The notes beneath the pieces are model-generated. The model searched no databases and was not told the origin of the DNA. It saw only the letters and a program-made list of their open reading frames with translations. 64,000 nt of DNA from JALYUS01 sp038231255 (GTDB taxonomy: Bacteria > Chloroflexota > Chloroflexia > Thermomicrobiales > JALYUS01): contig JBBRLR010000008.1 in assembly GCA_038231255.1 (NCBI GenBank), positions 1-64,000 of the forward strand, given 5' to 3'. This document shows, piece by piece, positions 1-9,400 of the stretch; position 1 is the stretch's first letter, and every line of letters starts with the position of its first letter. The translations under genes were made by a program, and so were the position numbers.

Positions 1-1969
1 CGCTGTCGCGCGCCGTCTGATATTCGATGCCCGTGCCGACGACCGGCGCTTCCGGCCGCAGGAGCGGCACGGCCTGCCGCTGCATGTTCGCGCCCATCAA
101 GGCGCGGTTCGCGTCATCGTGCTCAAGGAATGGGATGAGCGCCGTCGCCACCGAGACGACCTGCTTCGGCGAAACATCCATGTAGTCAATCCGGTCAATC
201 ACCTCGATCATGATGCGCGAGCCATGCCGGGCCGAAACGCGCTCGTCCGCGAAATGGTTGTTCTCATCGAGGATAGCGTTCGCCTGCGCGATCGTGAAAT
301 CCTCTTCCACATCGGCGGAAAGGTACTCGATCTCATCCGTGACAACGGGCTTGATCCGCACCGTCCGCAGGCCCGCCTTGGCGATCTTGTCCGCGAGCTT
401 TTGATCCACGACCGTGCCGGTCGCGGCGATCTCCTTGCTCGTCGTCGGGTCCACGATGCGCTCCGCCAGCCGCTGGCCGACGAGGCGATCCGCGTCACGC
501 TGCATATCGAGTAGCCGCAACACGCGGCGGTACGGTGTCTCGATGAAGCCGTACTGGTTGATGCGCCCGTACGTCGCGAGCGAGCCGATCAAACCGATGT
601 TCGGGCCTTCCGGCGTCTCGATCGGGCAGATACGACCATAGTGCGAGTGATGCACGTCGCGCACATCGAACCCGGCGCGGTCGCGACTGAGGCCACCGGG
701 GCCGAGCGCGGAAAGGCGCCGCTTATTGGTCAGTTCGGCCAGCGGGTTCGTCTGGTCCATGAACTGCGACAACTGCGACCCGCCGAAGAACTCGCGCACC
801 GACGCCATCACCGGGCGGATATTGATCAGCGCGTTTGCTGTCGCCGTTTCCGGGTCCTGGATCGTCATGCGCTCCTTGACGACGCGCTCCATGCGCGCGA
901 GGCCGGCGCGTACCTGCATCTGGATCAACTCGCCGACCGCACGGATGCGGCGGTTGCCGAGGTGATCAATGTCGTCCGGCTCGCCCTCGCCGTTGTTCAA
1001 CGTGATCATCGTCGAGACGATCTTGATGATGTCCTCGTGCGTCAGGACGCGTGTATCGTTCGAGGCGTCTTCGCGGAGCCGCTTGTTCAGCTTGTACCGG
1101 CCAACCTTCGCCAAGTCATACCGACGTGCGTAGAAGAAGAGATTCTTCAGCAGGTTCTCGGCGTTCTCGCGCGTCGGTGGGTCGCCCGGTCGGATGCGCT
1201 TGTAGAGTTCCAGCAGCGCCTCATCGCGCCCCTTCTTCTCGTCCGTCGTCCCCTTCATTGGCTCCTTGTCGAGCGTCGCGGCGATGTAGCGATGCTGCTC
1301 GTTGGTGTCAATCTCCTTGAAGAGATCGAGCAACTGCTCGTCCGTGCCGTAGCCGAGGGCGCGAAGCAGGATCGTCACCGGCATGCGCCGCTTGCGATCC
1401 ACCTTGACGGAGAGAATGTCCCGGTTGGAAGTCTCGAACTCCAGCCATGCGCCCCGGTTCGGGATCAATTTCGCCGCGAACAGGTGGCGACCCGTCGAGG
1501 GGTCCTCCGTCGCGGTGAAGTAGATGCCCGGCGAACGCACCAACTGGGAGACGACGACGCGCTCCGCGCCGTTGATGATGAACGTGCCGTCGCGCGTCAT
1601 CATCGGGAAGTCGCCCATGAAAATCTCGGAGTCCTTGATTTCGCCCGTCTCCTTGATGAGCAGGCGCGTCTTGACGCGCAGTGGGACGGAATAGGTCATG
1701 TCCCGCTCGCGGCACTCCCCCTCGGTGTAGCGGGCCTCGCCGAACTCGAAGTCGAGGAACGAAAGCTCCATGCTCTTGCCCGTGAAATCGGTGATCGGTG
1801 AAATCTCCGCGAGCAGTTCCTTCATCCCTTCCTCAAGGAACCAGCGGAAGGAATCGAGTTGAATCTGGACGAGGTGCGGCACCTCCAGCACCGCCGGAAT
1901 CTTGCCGAACGAGCGGCGAGCCGGATACGGGATCACACCCTGTGGGGAAGTTTGAACCTCAATCGCCAT
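1..1969 (-). CDS. rpoB: DNA-directed RNA polymerase subunit beta (3' end beyond window)
   Basis: Catalytic beta subunit of RNA polymerase; it binds the nascent RNA and is the target of rifampicin. The translation of the minus strand starts MAIEVQTSPQGVIPYPARRS and gives about 656 residues before the window edge cuts it, against roughly 1,100-1,300 for the family. Seen directly: the fork/rif region FFGGSQLSQFMDQTNPLAEL followed by TNKRRLSALGPGGLSRDRAG (from about residue 394) and the cluster II motif ICPIETPEGPNIGLI. The ATG at 1969 has a purine-rich GGGGGAA site just upstream. No rplJ/rplL genes precede it; the upstream neighbour is an SPFH gene, so rpoB appears uncoupled from the usual ribosomal-protein operon. 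rpoC would be expected further downstream, outside the window. Confidence 0.97.
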   Translation of the reverse strand, partial: MAIEVQTSPQGVIPYPARRSFGKIPAVLEVPHLVQIQLDSFRWFLEEGMKELLAEISPITDFTGKSMELSFLDFEFGEARYTEGECRERDMTYSVPLRVKTRLLIKETGEIKDSEIFMGDFPMMTRDGTFIINGAERVVVSQLVRSPGIYFTATEDPSTGRHLFAAKLIPNRGAWLEFETSNRDILSVKVDRKRRMPVTILLRALGYGTDEQLLDLFKEIDTNEQHRYIAATLDKEPMKGTTDEKKGRDEALLELYKRIRPGDPPTRENAENLLKNLFFYARRYDLAKVGRYKLNKRLREDASNDTRVLTHEDIIKIVSTMITLNNGEGEPDDIDHLGNRRIRAVGELIQMQVRAGLARMERVVKERMTIQDPETATANALINIRPVMASVREFFGGSQLSQFMDQTNPLAELTNKRRLSALGPGGLSRDRAGFDVRDVHHSHYGRICPIETPEGPNIGLIGSLATYGRINQYGFIETPYRRVLRLLDMQRDADRLVGQRLAERIVDPTTSKEIAATGTVVDQKLADKIAKAGLRTVRIKPVVTDEIEYLSADVEEDFTIAQANAILDENNHFADERVSARHGSRIMIEVIDRIDYMDVSPKQVVSVATALIPFLEHDDANRALMGANMQRQAVPLLRPEAPVVGTGIEYQTARDS

Positions 1970-2288
1970 GCGTCTTTTCCCCCTTTGATGGAAACAGAAC
2001 CCAAAACACACTTCAGGTGGCGGTCGTGCCGCGCGAGTGACACACGGCACACCGGTGAAGGCGCGACGCACGTCACCATTTCATAAACGGGCGTATCGTG
2101 ATCCGGGGCAGAAAGGCCCAACAGACCAATGCCGTCTGTTTGTTAGAGACGAAAAGGAAGTGGAGAGACACCAGAAGGGCGAGGTTTCCCCCACCCTGAA
2201 TCGTTCGTCTCGAATCGTTCGATGTCGCAAGCTACCTCGACCCTATGTCTGACGCCGATCGCACCGCCGCAGGCATCCGCAAACATGC

Positions 2289-2316
2289 AGTATACTACGA
2301 TTTACCCCTTCGTCAA
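2289..2316 (-). promoter_or_regulatory. Predicted rpoB promoter and long 5' leader
   Basis: On the minus strand TTGACG (2316-2311) and TATACT (2294-2289) are separated by 16 bp, a good sigma70-type promoter. Transcription starting near 2282 would leave a leader of about 310 nt before the rpoB ATG at 1969. The stretch 1970-2395 holds no convincing gene; I see this promoter and AT-richer sequence, but no named riboswitch or attenuator. Confidence 0.6.
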
Positions 2317-2395
2317 TAGCCCCAGTGCATTGTGATCGTATATGTTCAGCGGCTATGCGTTTTGTCTATGACGTGGATATGCAATGGCTATGGCG

Positions 2396-2420
2396 GGGCG
2401 GGGGGTTAGGTTCCCCGCCC
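2396..2420 (-). terminator. GC-rich hairpin after SPFH gene
   Basis: GGGCGGGG (2396-2403) can pair with CCCCGCCC (2413-2420) immediately after the SPFH stop codon. There is no clear U-run, so it may be a stabilising hairpin rather than a classical intrinsic terminator. Confidence 0.4.
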
Positions 2421-3446
2421 TCAATCCCGCAGCTTGTTCCCGCAGTTCGGGCAGAACTTTGGCGGGCCACCGTCTCCCGTCGCGGTCAGGCCGAAGCCGC
2501 AGTTGGGGCAGAACTTCGGCCCGGTCGCTGGCGCGGTACCGGCGGCAGCCACCGAGACGGCTGATTGTGCTGCCTGCGGGGGAATGCCACCCGCTGCCGG
2601 CTGTTCCTGTGGCTGTTGACGCATCGCGCTCGCAGCCTGACTGCCAAGACCGAATCCGATGCCCGCGCCGAATGCCGAGCCGCCTTCGCCGGGATTGTTC
2701 GCGGCGTCGCCGATCGCCTGTGCGGTGCGATACTTCATGTACTGATCGAGATTGCCCAATACGCCCATACTCGACCGCTCGTCAATCTTCGCCTGCACCT
2801 CCTCTGGAGGCGTGATCGCGCCGATCTGGAAGGTATCGAGTTGCAAACCATACGCCGCGAACTGGTCGGCGACTGCGGTCTTGGTCGCCAGCGCCAACTG
2901 CTCGTACATGACGGCCAGATCGAGGACGCTCTTCATCACCTGGCCCATCAGCACCGTCAGTTGCTGGACGATAATCGAGCGCAGATAGTTGCCGATCTCC
3001 TCCGCATGGAAGACGCCCTGCGTGCCGACAATCGTGTTGACGAACAATTGCGGGTCCACGACACGCATCGCATAGGTGCCGAACGATCGTAGTCGCACGA
3101 CGCCGAGGTCGCTGTCCCGGTAGATGATTGGCTGCGGCGTCCCCCACTTCATGTCGAGGAACTCTTTGAGCGAGACATAGACGACCTCGGCGCGGAAGGG
3201 TGATTTGTGCCCGAACGGCAGGCTCAGAATGCCCGCGAGGATCGGGATGTTCTGCGTCGAGAGTGTGTGCCGCCCCGGCGGCAACGTGTCCAGCGCTTTG
3301 CCATCGCGGAAGAAGACCGCCACCTGGCTGTCGCGCACGATGCATTGCGAGCCGAGCCGAAACTCGCCGGAGCCGTATTCCGGCACCCGGTGGACGATCT
3401 CATTACTCCCCTGATCTACCCATTCGATAACATCTAAAATTGCCAC
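2421..3446 (-). CDS. SPFH/Band-7 domain protein with C-terminal double zinc ribbon
   Basis: Predicted 341-residue protein of the SPFH (stomatin/prohibitin/flotillin) group often named virion core protein/YdjI-like. The SPFH core spans about residues 20-240 (for example VKSVLDLAVMYEQLA-type helices and FGTYAMRVVDPQLFVNTIVG); a Gly/Gln/Ala-rich linker follows and the tail holds two CPNCG knuckles, a double zinc ribbon. No transmembrane segment is visible, so it probably acts as a peripheral membrane or scaffold protein. I chose the GTG at 3446 because AGGAGTGAC lies just upstream; a longer frame to 3587 runs through the heptamer repeat and has no ribosome site. It lies downstream of pspA on the same strand, which fits a membrane-stress role (inference). 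Confidence 0.85.
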   Translation of the reverse strand: MAILDVIEWVDQGSNEIVHRVPEYGSGEFRLGSQCIVRDSQVAVFFRDGKALDTLPPGRHTLSTQNIPILAGILSLPFGHKSPFRAEVVYVSLKEFLDMKWGTPQPIIYRDSDLGVVRLRSFGTYAMRVVDPQLFVNTIVGTQGVFHAEEIGNYLRSIIVQQLTVLMGQVMKSVLDLAVMYEQLALATKTAVADQFAAYGLQLDTFQIGAITPPEEVQAKIDERSSMGVLGNLDQYMKYRTAQAIGDAANNPGEGGSAFGAGIGFGLGSQAASAMRQQPQEQPAAGGIPPQAAQSAVSVAAAGTAPATGPKFCPNCGFGLTATGDGGPPKFCPNCGNKLRD

Positions 3447-3468
3447 GCGTGTCACTCCTTCGTCGCGA

Positions 3469-3500
3469 AGCAATGAGCAATGAGCAACGGGCAATGAGTG
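3469..3500. repeat. Heptanucleotide tandem repeat (AGCAATG)n
   Basis: Four head-to-tail 7-bp units: AGCAATG, AGCAATG, AGCAACG, GGCAATG, between the pspA stop and the SPFH start. A degenerate four-unit copy in the complementary sense lies inside the pspA 3' end at 3587-3614. Confidence 0.75.
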
Positions 3501-3531
3501 TTCACCGCTCGTATCGCTCGTGGGATCAGCC

Positions 3532-4374
3532 CTATTGCTGCCTGCCCGGAGGGGGCGCCTGCGGATGCGGCTGCCCACTCGCCTCATTACTCATTGCGCC
3601 TTGCTCATCGCTTTGTGTATCCCCCGTGCCGAGCGCCCCGCCTTCGTGGGCGCCCACGCGTGCCTTGAGGGCGGCGAGTTCGTCCATGCTCTGACCGGCG
3701 GGGAGAGCTTGCTGGCCGCCTTGCACGCGCGCCTTGATCTTCTGCAAATCGTCTTCCACTTCGAGGCCGCTGTCGAGTTCGGAGAACTGCGCGGCCATCG
3801 AATCGGACGCGAGGTCCTGTTCCGCGAGGGCCTTCGCCTCGTTGGAACGGATACGCCGCTCCATGCGATCCAGTTCCTCGCCCGGCTCCAGCGATTTCAG
3901 GCCGGACATCGTGCTGGAAACTTTCTGCACCGCCTCGGCCCGCCGCTGCCGCGCGATCAGCACGTCTCGGTTAGCGCGCGCCGATTCGTACTTCGCTTCG
4001 AGTTGCTGCAACTGGCCCTTCAGTTTGGTGACCATCTCCTCCTGCGATTGCAGGTTCGAGGCATACACCTCCGCATGCTCGGCGTTGTCGCGCTTGCGGC
4101 GGAGGGCTTCGCGGGCGAGGTCATCCTTGCCCTGCGTGACCGCGAGTTCCGCCTTGCGCTCCCATTCGGACGCATGCTTGGCGGACTGCTCGTAGTCCAT
4201 TTGCAATTCTTTTTCCTGCGCGATCATCGCCGCGACCTGCCCGCGCGCCATGTGAATCTGGTCGTTCATTTCCCGGATCAACTGATCCAGCATCTTCGCG
4301 GGGTCTTCGGCGTGGTCAACCATGTCATTGACATTGGCGCGGATCAGCCGTGTCATCCGGTCGAGAATTCCCAT
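3532..4374 (-). CDS. pspA: PspA/IM30 family phage shock protein A
   Basis: Membrane-associated ESCRT-III-like protein that binds stressed inner membranes. The 280-residue product opens with the typical amphipathic helix and signature MGILDRMTRLIRANVNDMVD followed by EDPAKMLDQLIREM, then long charged coiled-coil helices to about residue 225. That matches the usual PspA length of 220-230 residues; the remaining tail (about 228-280) is low complexity, rich in Gln, Gly and Pro, and its SDEQGAMSNE stretch is encoded by the heptanucleotide repeat. ATG at 4374 follows GAAGGAGACGAGGACTG. Located between the DUF4178 gene and the SPFH gene, all on the minus strand; no PspF/PspBC homologue is visible. 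Confidence 0.93.
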   Translation of the reverse strand: MGILDRMTRLIRANVNDMVDHAEDPAKMLDQLIREMNDQIHMARGQVAAMIAQEKELQMDYEQSAKHASEWERKAELAVTQGKDDLAREALRRKRDNAEHAEVYASNLQSQEEMVTKLKGQLQQLEAKYESARANRDVLIARQRRAEAVQKVSSTMSGLKSLEPGEELDRMERRIRSNEAKALAEQDLASDSMAAQFSELDSGLEVEDDLQKIKARVQGGQQALPAGQSMDELAALKARVGAHEGGALGTGDTQSDEQGAMSNEASGQPHPQAPPPGRQQ

Positions 4375-4400
4375 CAGTCCTCGTCTCCTTCTCTATCATC

Positions 4401-4493
4401 CGGTAGCCGGGCGCCCTTTGGGCAGCTTCAGCCTGCATCCTCTGCAGGCGGTAGCCTTCGAGGGAAAGGACGCAGGCTGAAGCCTACGCTACC
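4401..4493. repeat. Dispersed hairpin repeat, family 1
   Basis: Copy of the GGTAGCGTAGGCTTCAGCC family: a diverged left arm (around 4401-4440) and a clean right arm GCAGGCTGAAGCCTACGCTA at 4472-4493. It fills most of the gap between pspA and the DUF4178 gene. Confidence 0.7.
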
Positions 4494-4513
4494 GAAATGT
4501 GCTCCACCCACCA

Positions 4514-5566
4514 TTATCGCCCTGTTATTGCCGGTTGTCGCGGGTAGAACTCTACGTCGCTGCGATCCATCGTCCGACCGACAAGGGCCTGGCGGTCGCT
4601 GCCCCAATCACGGAAGGCGAGATACGCACCGTCCACCCCCGAATAGATGTAGGCGTTGACGCTACCCGTCCGCTCGCCCGCCGCGCCGGTGATCGTGCCC
4701 GCGCCGCTCTGCTGCTCGACGAGCGAATAGGTGATCCCGCCGTAGATGAGCGGCGTGACGGGCGGGACGCGCGTCCAGAAATCCACCTGCTCGGTCAGCG
4801 AAATCGGTCGCGACCCGTCGTCCGGCACGATCAGCCATTTGGTCATCTCGCCATCGCGCAGCAGGTAGTCCGTCCATGGCGTCGCGCCGTCCACGCGGGT
4901 GCGCGCGGCGACGAGCCAATCCTGCCCATCCGCCGTCACCGCGTCGTTGAGATTCAGGAAGGGCAGCGGCCCGGTTGTCGTCGTCGGCAGCATCGCGGGC
5001 GTTTTGACGACATCGAAGAGTTTGGTGTTCTGCGTCGGTTGGCCGGTCTGGAAGACATCGGCGCGCGCGTCGAACCGCGCCTGCAAATCCCGCACCGTGC
5101 TGTCGAGATCGGCGAGCGGTGCGTGGAGGTCGCCGCCGCTCTCGGCGACGCGCTCGATCGCCTCCACTTTCGCGCCGACCTCGTCCACGCCATCCGCGAG
5201 GGCGAGATCGAACCGGTAGAGTTGATCGAGCGCGCGCTCGTCCACCTGCACATTCTCCCGCAACCCGGCGTAGCCGTATGTCGCGGTGCGCACGCGGTCA
5301 ATGAAGTGATTGAGCCGCCCGGCGGCCTGATCCACCGGCGCGAGTTGGTCGAGGCGGCGCGCGGCGAGCAAGGTCTGCTGTACGCGGGTCAACCGCGCGT
5401 GCTGCTCGGCGTAATCCTGCGCGAGCATCCGTCGGAGCGCACCGTCGGCATCGCGCCGTGCTTCTTTCTCGTGGTAACCGCGATAACCGGGAATCCGATC
5501 CAGCCTGCTCGGTCGGCGGGCGGGCGCGGCCCCTGGGTAGCGCGTTCGTGCATCAGTATCGGTCAT
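4514..5566 (-). CDS. DUF4178-type domain protein
   Basis: A 350-residue soluble protein. The N-terminal half (about 20-190) is charged and helical (for example EQHARLTRVQQTLLAARRLD), probably coiled coil. The C-terminal part (about 215-345) has the pattern DWLVAARTRVDGATPWTDYL...GEMTKWLIVPDDG...SLTEQVDFWTRVPPV, which I recognise as DUF4178-like; the biochemical role of that domain is not known to me. ATG at 5566 is chosen because GGAGGATGAT precedes it; upstream in-frame ATGs lack a ribosome site. It is upstream of pspA and the SPFH gene on the same strand, and that neighbourhood suggests a membrane-stress accessory function (inference). Confidence 0.8.
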   Translation of the reverse strand: MTDTDARTRYPGAAPARRPSRLDRIPGYRGYHEKEARRDADGALRRMLAQDYAEQHARLTRVQQTLLAARRLDQLAPVDQAAGRLNHFIDRVRTATYGYAGLRENVQVDERALDQLYRFDLALADGVDEVGAKVEAIERVAESGGDLHAPLADLDSTVRDLQARFDARADVFQTGQPTQNTKLFDVVKTPAMLPTTTTGPLPFLNLNDAVTADGQDWLVAARTRVDGATPWTDYLLRDGEMTKWLIVPDDGSRPISLTEQVDFWTRVPPVTPLIYGGITYSLVEQQSGAGTITGAAGERTGSVNAYIYSGVDGAYLAFRDWGSDRQALVGRTMDRSDVEFYPRQPAITGR

Positions 5567-5872
5567 ATCATCCTCCGCTCGATCCATATCATAACAGGCC
5601 CCAGCAGAAGATACGACTGGCGGCGCGCGATGGTTCCACGGATAGTATCCCAATGTACGCAGTAGAGAGAGCGTCGCCGCGAAAGCGACCGCTGATCCTT
5701 AGGGCAGCGTGCGCCGACGCACCGAACGGACGGCGATACCGGGATTCGCAACGACTGCGGGCGCGAGGAAACTTGGCACAAGGAACCGATTGAACCGGAC
5801 AACAGAATAAAGAGTGGACTTGGCCCAAGGAAGCGTCGGAAGGTCCGGCGTCAACCAAGGAGGGACTCAATC

Positions 5873-6187
5873 ATGAAGTTGCGGATCGCAGCAGTCGCAC
5901 TACTCGTCACACTCGTCGGAATGATCTTCGTCACACCGATCAGTGCGGCGCCACCGGTACCGGTACCGGTACAAGGTACGGTGCAGCACAATGGCGCTGG
6001 GGGACTTGTCGCGGCAACCGTCGGCGTCGTCGCCCAACTCCAGACCACGGGCAGCCAGGTCGGCCTGGTGAACCTGAGCAACTCGCTTAACAACCTGACC
6101 GCACTCAACAATGTGTTGAACCACAACAACGTCCCGATCACGGTACAGAACATCAACGTGCTGACTGGCGTACAGTCATTGCCCTGA
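5873..6187 (+). CDS. Small exported protein, probably frameshifted
   Basis: The ATG at 5873 has a strong AAGGAGG site. The 104-residue product begins with a signal peptide (MKLRIAAVALLVTLVGMIFV, cleavage near AAPPVP) and continues with Asn/Leu/Val-rich repeats such as LVNLSNSLNNLTALNNVLNH. No family recognised. The stop at 6185-6187 looks premature: shifting frame by one base near 6165 continues smoothly as TVIALNDALNALNVQIGQVV and ends at a TGA at 6283-6285, giving about 136 residues. This is either a sequencing indel, a real mutation, or programmed frameshifting. Downstream to 6470 I see only this continuation and non-coding sequence. Confidence 0.75.
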   Translation: MKLRIAAVALLVTLVGMIFVTPISAAPPVPVPVQGTVQHNGAGGLVAATVGVVAQLQTTGSQVGLVNLSNSLNNLTALNNVLNHNNVPITVQNINVLTGVQSLP

Positions 6188-6470
6188 ACGATGCCCTGAA
6201 CGCGCTGAATGTCCAGATCGGGCAAGTGGTGGGTGTCGCCGTCTTGAGCGGTGGCCAGATACTCGCCTTCGTCTCACCGCGTTGACGAATCGCCCGTAAG
6301 GGCGCAACACGAACACTACGCCAAGTCCAACGAGGCGAGGGGGATAACAGCCCCCTCGCTTCATGTTCGCCGCACCGCGCCCCGGCAGGATTGTGCCGAC
6401 GACTCGTTGCGACCAGATTCTCCGCATCGGGCGATGACCCGAACCAAAATTCGTGGGGCGCGGCATACCC

Positions 6471-9400
6471 TCAGTCCTCAATCCTTTCTGTTACCGCAGG
6501 CAACTCGATCGTGAAGGTCGTGCCGACACCGACTTCGCTGACGAAATCAATCGTGCCACCCTGCAACTCGACGAGACGCCTGGTCAGGGCGAGGCCGAGG
6601 CCGGTGCCATTATAGCGGCGCGACAGCGAGCCATCTATCTGCCGGAATGCCTCGAAGACCTTCGGCGCGTCCTCCGCGCCGATGCCAATGCCGGTATCCG
6701 TGATGCGGATGCGCACGGCGTCCGCATCGCTGTCCGCCTCTACCGTGATGCGGCCACCTTCGGGCGTGAACTTATTCGCATTCGAAAGGACATTGAGGAC
6801 GATCTGCCGGAAGCGTGACCGATCCGCATAAATTGGGGGCGTTCCGGGCGCGACGGTGACGGAAAGTGTCTGCCGATTGGCGAGGACGAGCGGGGCCATC
6901 ACCCGCTCCGCCTCACGGAGTTCGTCCGCGACCACAAAGGCGGCGAGGCGCATCTCCATCTTGCCGGACTCGATCTTCGCGACATCCAGCACGTCGTTGA
7001 TCAGCGAAAGGAGATGCCGCGCACTGGAATGGATGTCCGCCAGGCACTCGCGGCGCTCATCTTCATTGATGACGATATCGTCCGCCAGCAACTCCGAAAA
7101 CCCGATGATCGCGTTGAGCGGCGTGCGCAATTCGTGGCTCATCGTCGCGAGGAACTCGCTCTTGTGCTGGTTCGCCGTTTCGAGGTCGGTATTCAAGCGG
7201 CGCAATTCCGCCACCTGGGTCTGAATCTGCTCGTAGAGTCGCGCATTCGCGACCGCAATCGCCGTCTGCGCCGCGTATCGTTCGAGGCGCGCGGCGTCCT
7301 CCTCGGTGAAAATGTTTGTCGCGCTATGCACCAGATAGAGCGTTCCGATCACCGTACCGGCGACGATCAGCGGCGCGCCGAGGAGGTTGCGCATGCGCGG
7401 CGCGATCTGTGCCGGGGCGTTGTGCCACGCCGCCCGCCACGCGGGATCGGCCCAGACATCGCCGATCCGCACCGTCCGGCGAGACTGGACAATCATGCCG
7501 TTGATGCTCTTGCCGACCGGCATCCGCTCGCCGGTGCGCGGCGCCTCGAAGCCGAAATCGCCGACGATGCGCAGTGTTATGCCGTCCGGTTCAAGGAGGG
7601 TCACGTAGCCCGATTCGGCGGGGATGATCTGGCGGATCTCGCTCAGCACGCGGGGCAGGACGACCGCCGGATCGAGCGAGCCGCTGACCGCCATGCCGAT
7701 CTCGTGCATCGTTTGCAATTCGTCGTTGAGCGAACGCAGTTCATCCACCTGCCGCCGCACCTGCGCGAAAAGGCGCGCATTCGCCACCGCCACCGCGACC
7801 TGGTTACTGTACCGTTCGATCCGAGCAATATCCTCGGCCTGATACACCGCAGGCGTGCCGTGGGCGAGGTAGATCGTGCCGATGCTTTGCCCACCGATAC
7901 GAAGCGGCGCGCAAAGGATGCTGCGCAGATCATCCGGCTGCACGTTGATTCGGTACGAGCGCGCCAGCCATTCGTCCGACTCCCAGAAATTGTCCACGCA
8001 GATCGTTTCGCCCCGCGTGTAAACGGTCCCATTCAGGCTCTGGTCGATCTGCATCTCGGTGCCGAGGAGGGGTTCGATCACCGAACCGGTGGCCGCCTCG
8101 ACGCGCAGCACGCCCCGTTCCGGTATATCGAGGCAGATCATGCCTTGCTGGACCGGCACGACGCGCGAAATTTCCGCCAACACGCGGCGGAGGACGGCCG
8201 GGAGGTCGAGCGTGCCCGTCGTCGCGAGCCCCACCTCCTGTAGCGTCTCCAGTTCATCGTTGAGGTGCTGCAACTGGCCGATGTGCTGCTGGCTTTGCGT
8301 GTACAGATGGGCGTTGGCGATGGCGACGCCCATCACCGGCGTGAACCGCAGCAGCCGTTCGAGATCCGTCGGCCCGTAGCCGTCTTTCCGATCCCGCGCG
8401 AGGTACAGCACGCCGACCGTCTCTTCCATCACCCGGAGCGGCACGGCGATCACTGCCTGCGCTTCGACCTCCCGCTTCCCGACGCTTGGGTACGCGACCG
8501 CGAGCCATTCATGCGCGGCGGCGAGATCGGACAGTAGGGCAGGCTCATTCTGCCGGAAAACGCGACCGATGATGCTCTTCTCGACGGGGATTTCCGTGCC
8601 GAGTTCGTGGATATTGCGCCGCCCGTTCAGGCTCACGACTTTCAGGTGCACCCCATCAGCCGTGGGTAGCGCGACAAATGCCGCGTCGTATGGGACAACG
8701 CGCACGATTTCATCGAGGACACGCCGCAGGACGTCCGCCAACGTGAGCGAGCCGGCAAGCGCGATTGTCACCTCGTTCAGCGTTGCCAGTTCGGTCGCAC
8801 GGGCGGAAACCTCGCGATACAACGAGGCATTCTCGATTGCGGCAGCGGCCTGCGTCGCCACAACGCGCACCCGTTCGAGGTCGCCATCGGTATAGGCATC
8901 CGCGACGTAGCGCGCCAGATAGATCGTGCCAATCGCCCGCCCGCGCGCGACGAGCGGCACGCAAAGCACCGCCCGCAATTGAGGATCGAGCGTCGGCGGG
9001 AAGTACGTCCGCGTCATGTTGCGCGCGTCGCGGATGTCCGCGACGCAGATCGGCTCGCAATGCTCGAACACCCAGCCGTTCAGGCTGTCTCGCTTCGGGA
9101 CGCGTTCACCGACGTGCGGGCCGCCGCGCGCGGAAGTCGGGCGTGACGCAACCACACGCAACGCGTCCACCGATTCGTCCAGCATCAAGAACGCCCGATC
9201 GTGCGGGATGAGCGCGGCAATCGCGGCGAGGACGCGGTCCACGACCTCATCGAAATCGAGCGACGCCGCGACCGTCCCGCCCACCTCGGCCAAGGTGGCA
9301 AGCTCGGTCATCCGCTGCTGCATCTCATCATGCAATTGCGCATTGCGGATGGCAACGGCGAGCTGATTGCCGACCGTCTCGGCGAGCGCGATCTCATCGG

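Noticed and set aside
641..1801. Long open plus-strand frame of 386 residues opposite rpoB
   Set aside because: The minus-strand frame is clearly RpoB with invariant motifs; the opposite frame is open because GC-rich codons leave few stops, and its product is Arg/His/Leu-rich with no family pattern.
3469..3500. Possible CRISPR-like array in the heptamer repeats
   Set aside because: Units are 7 bp without spacers, so it is a microsatellite and not a CRISPR array. No other array with regular spacers was seen.
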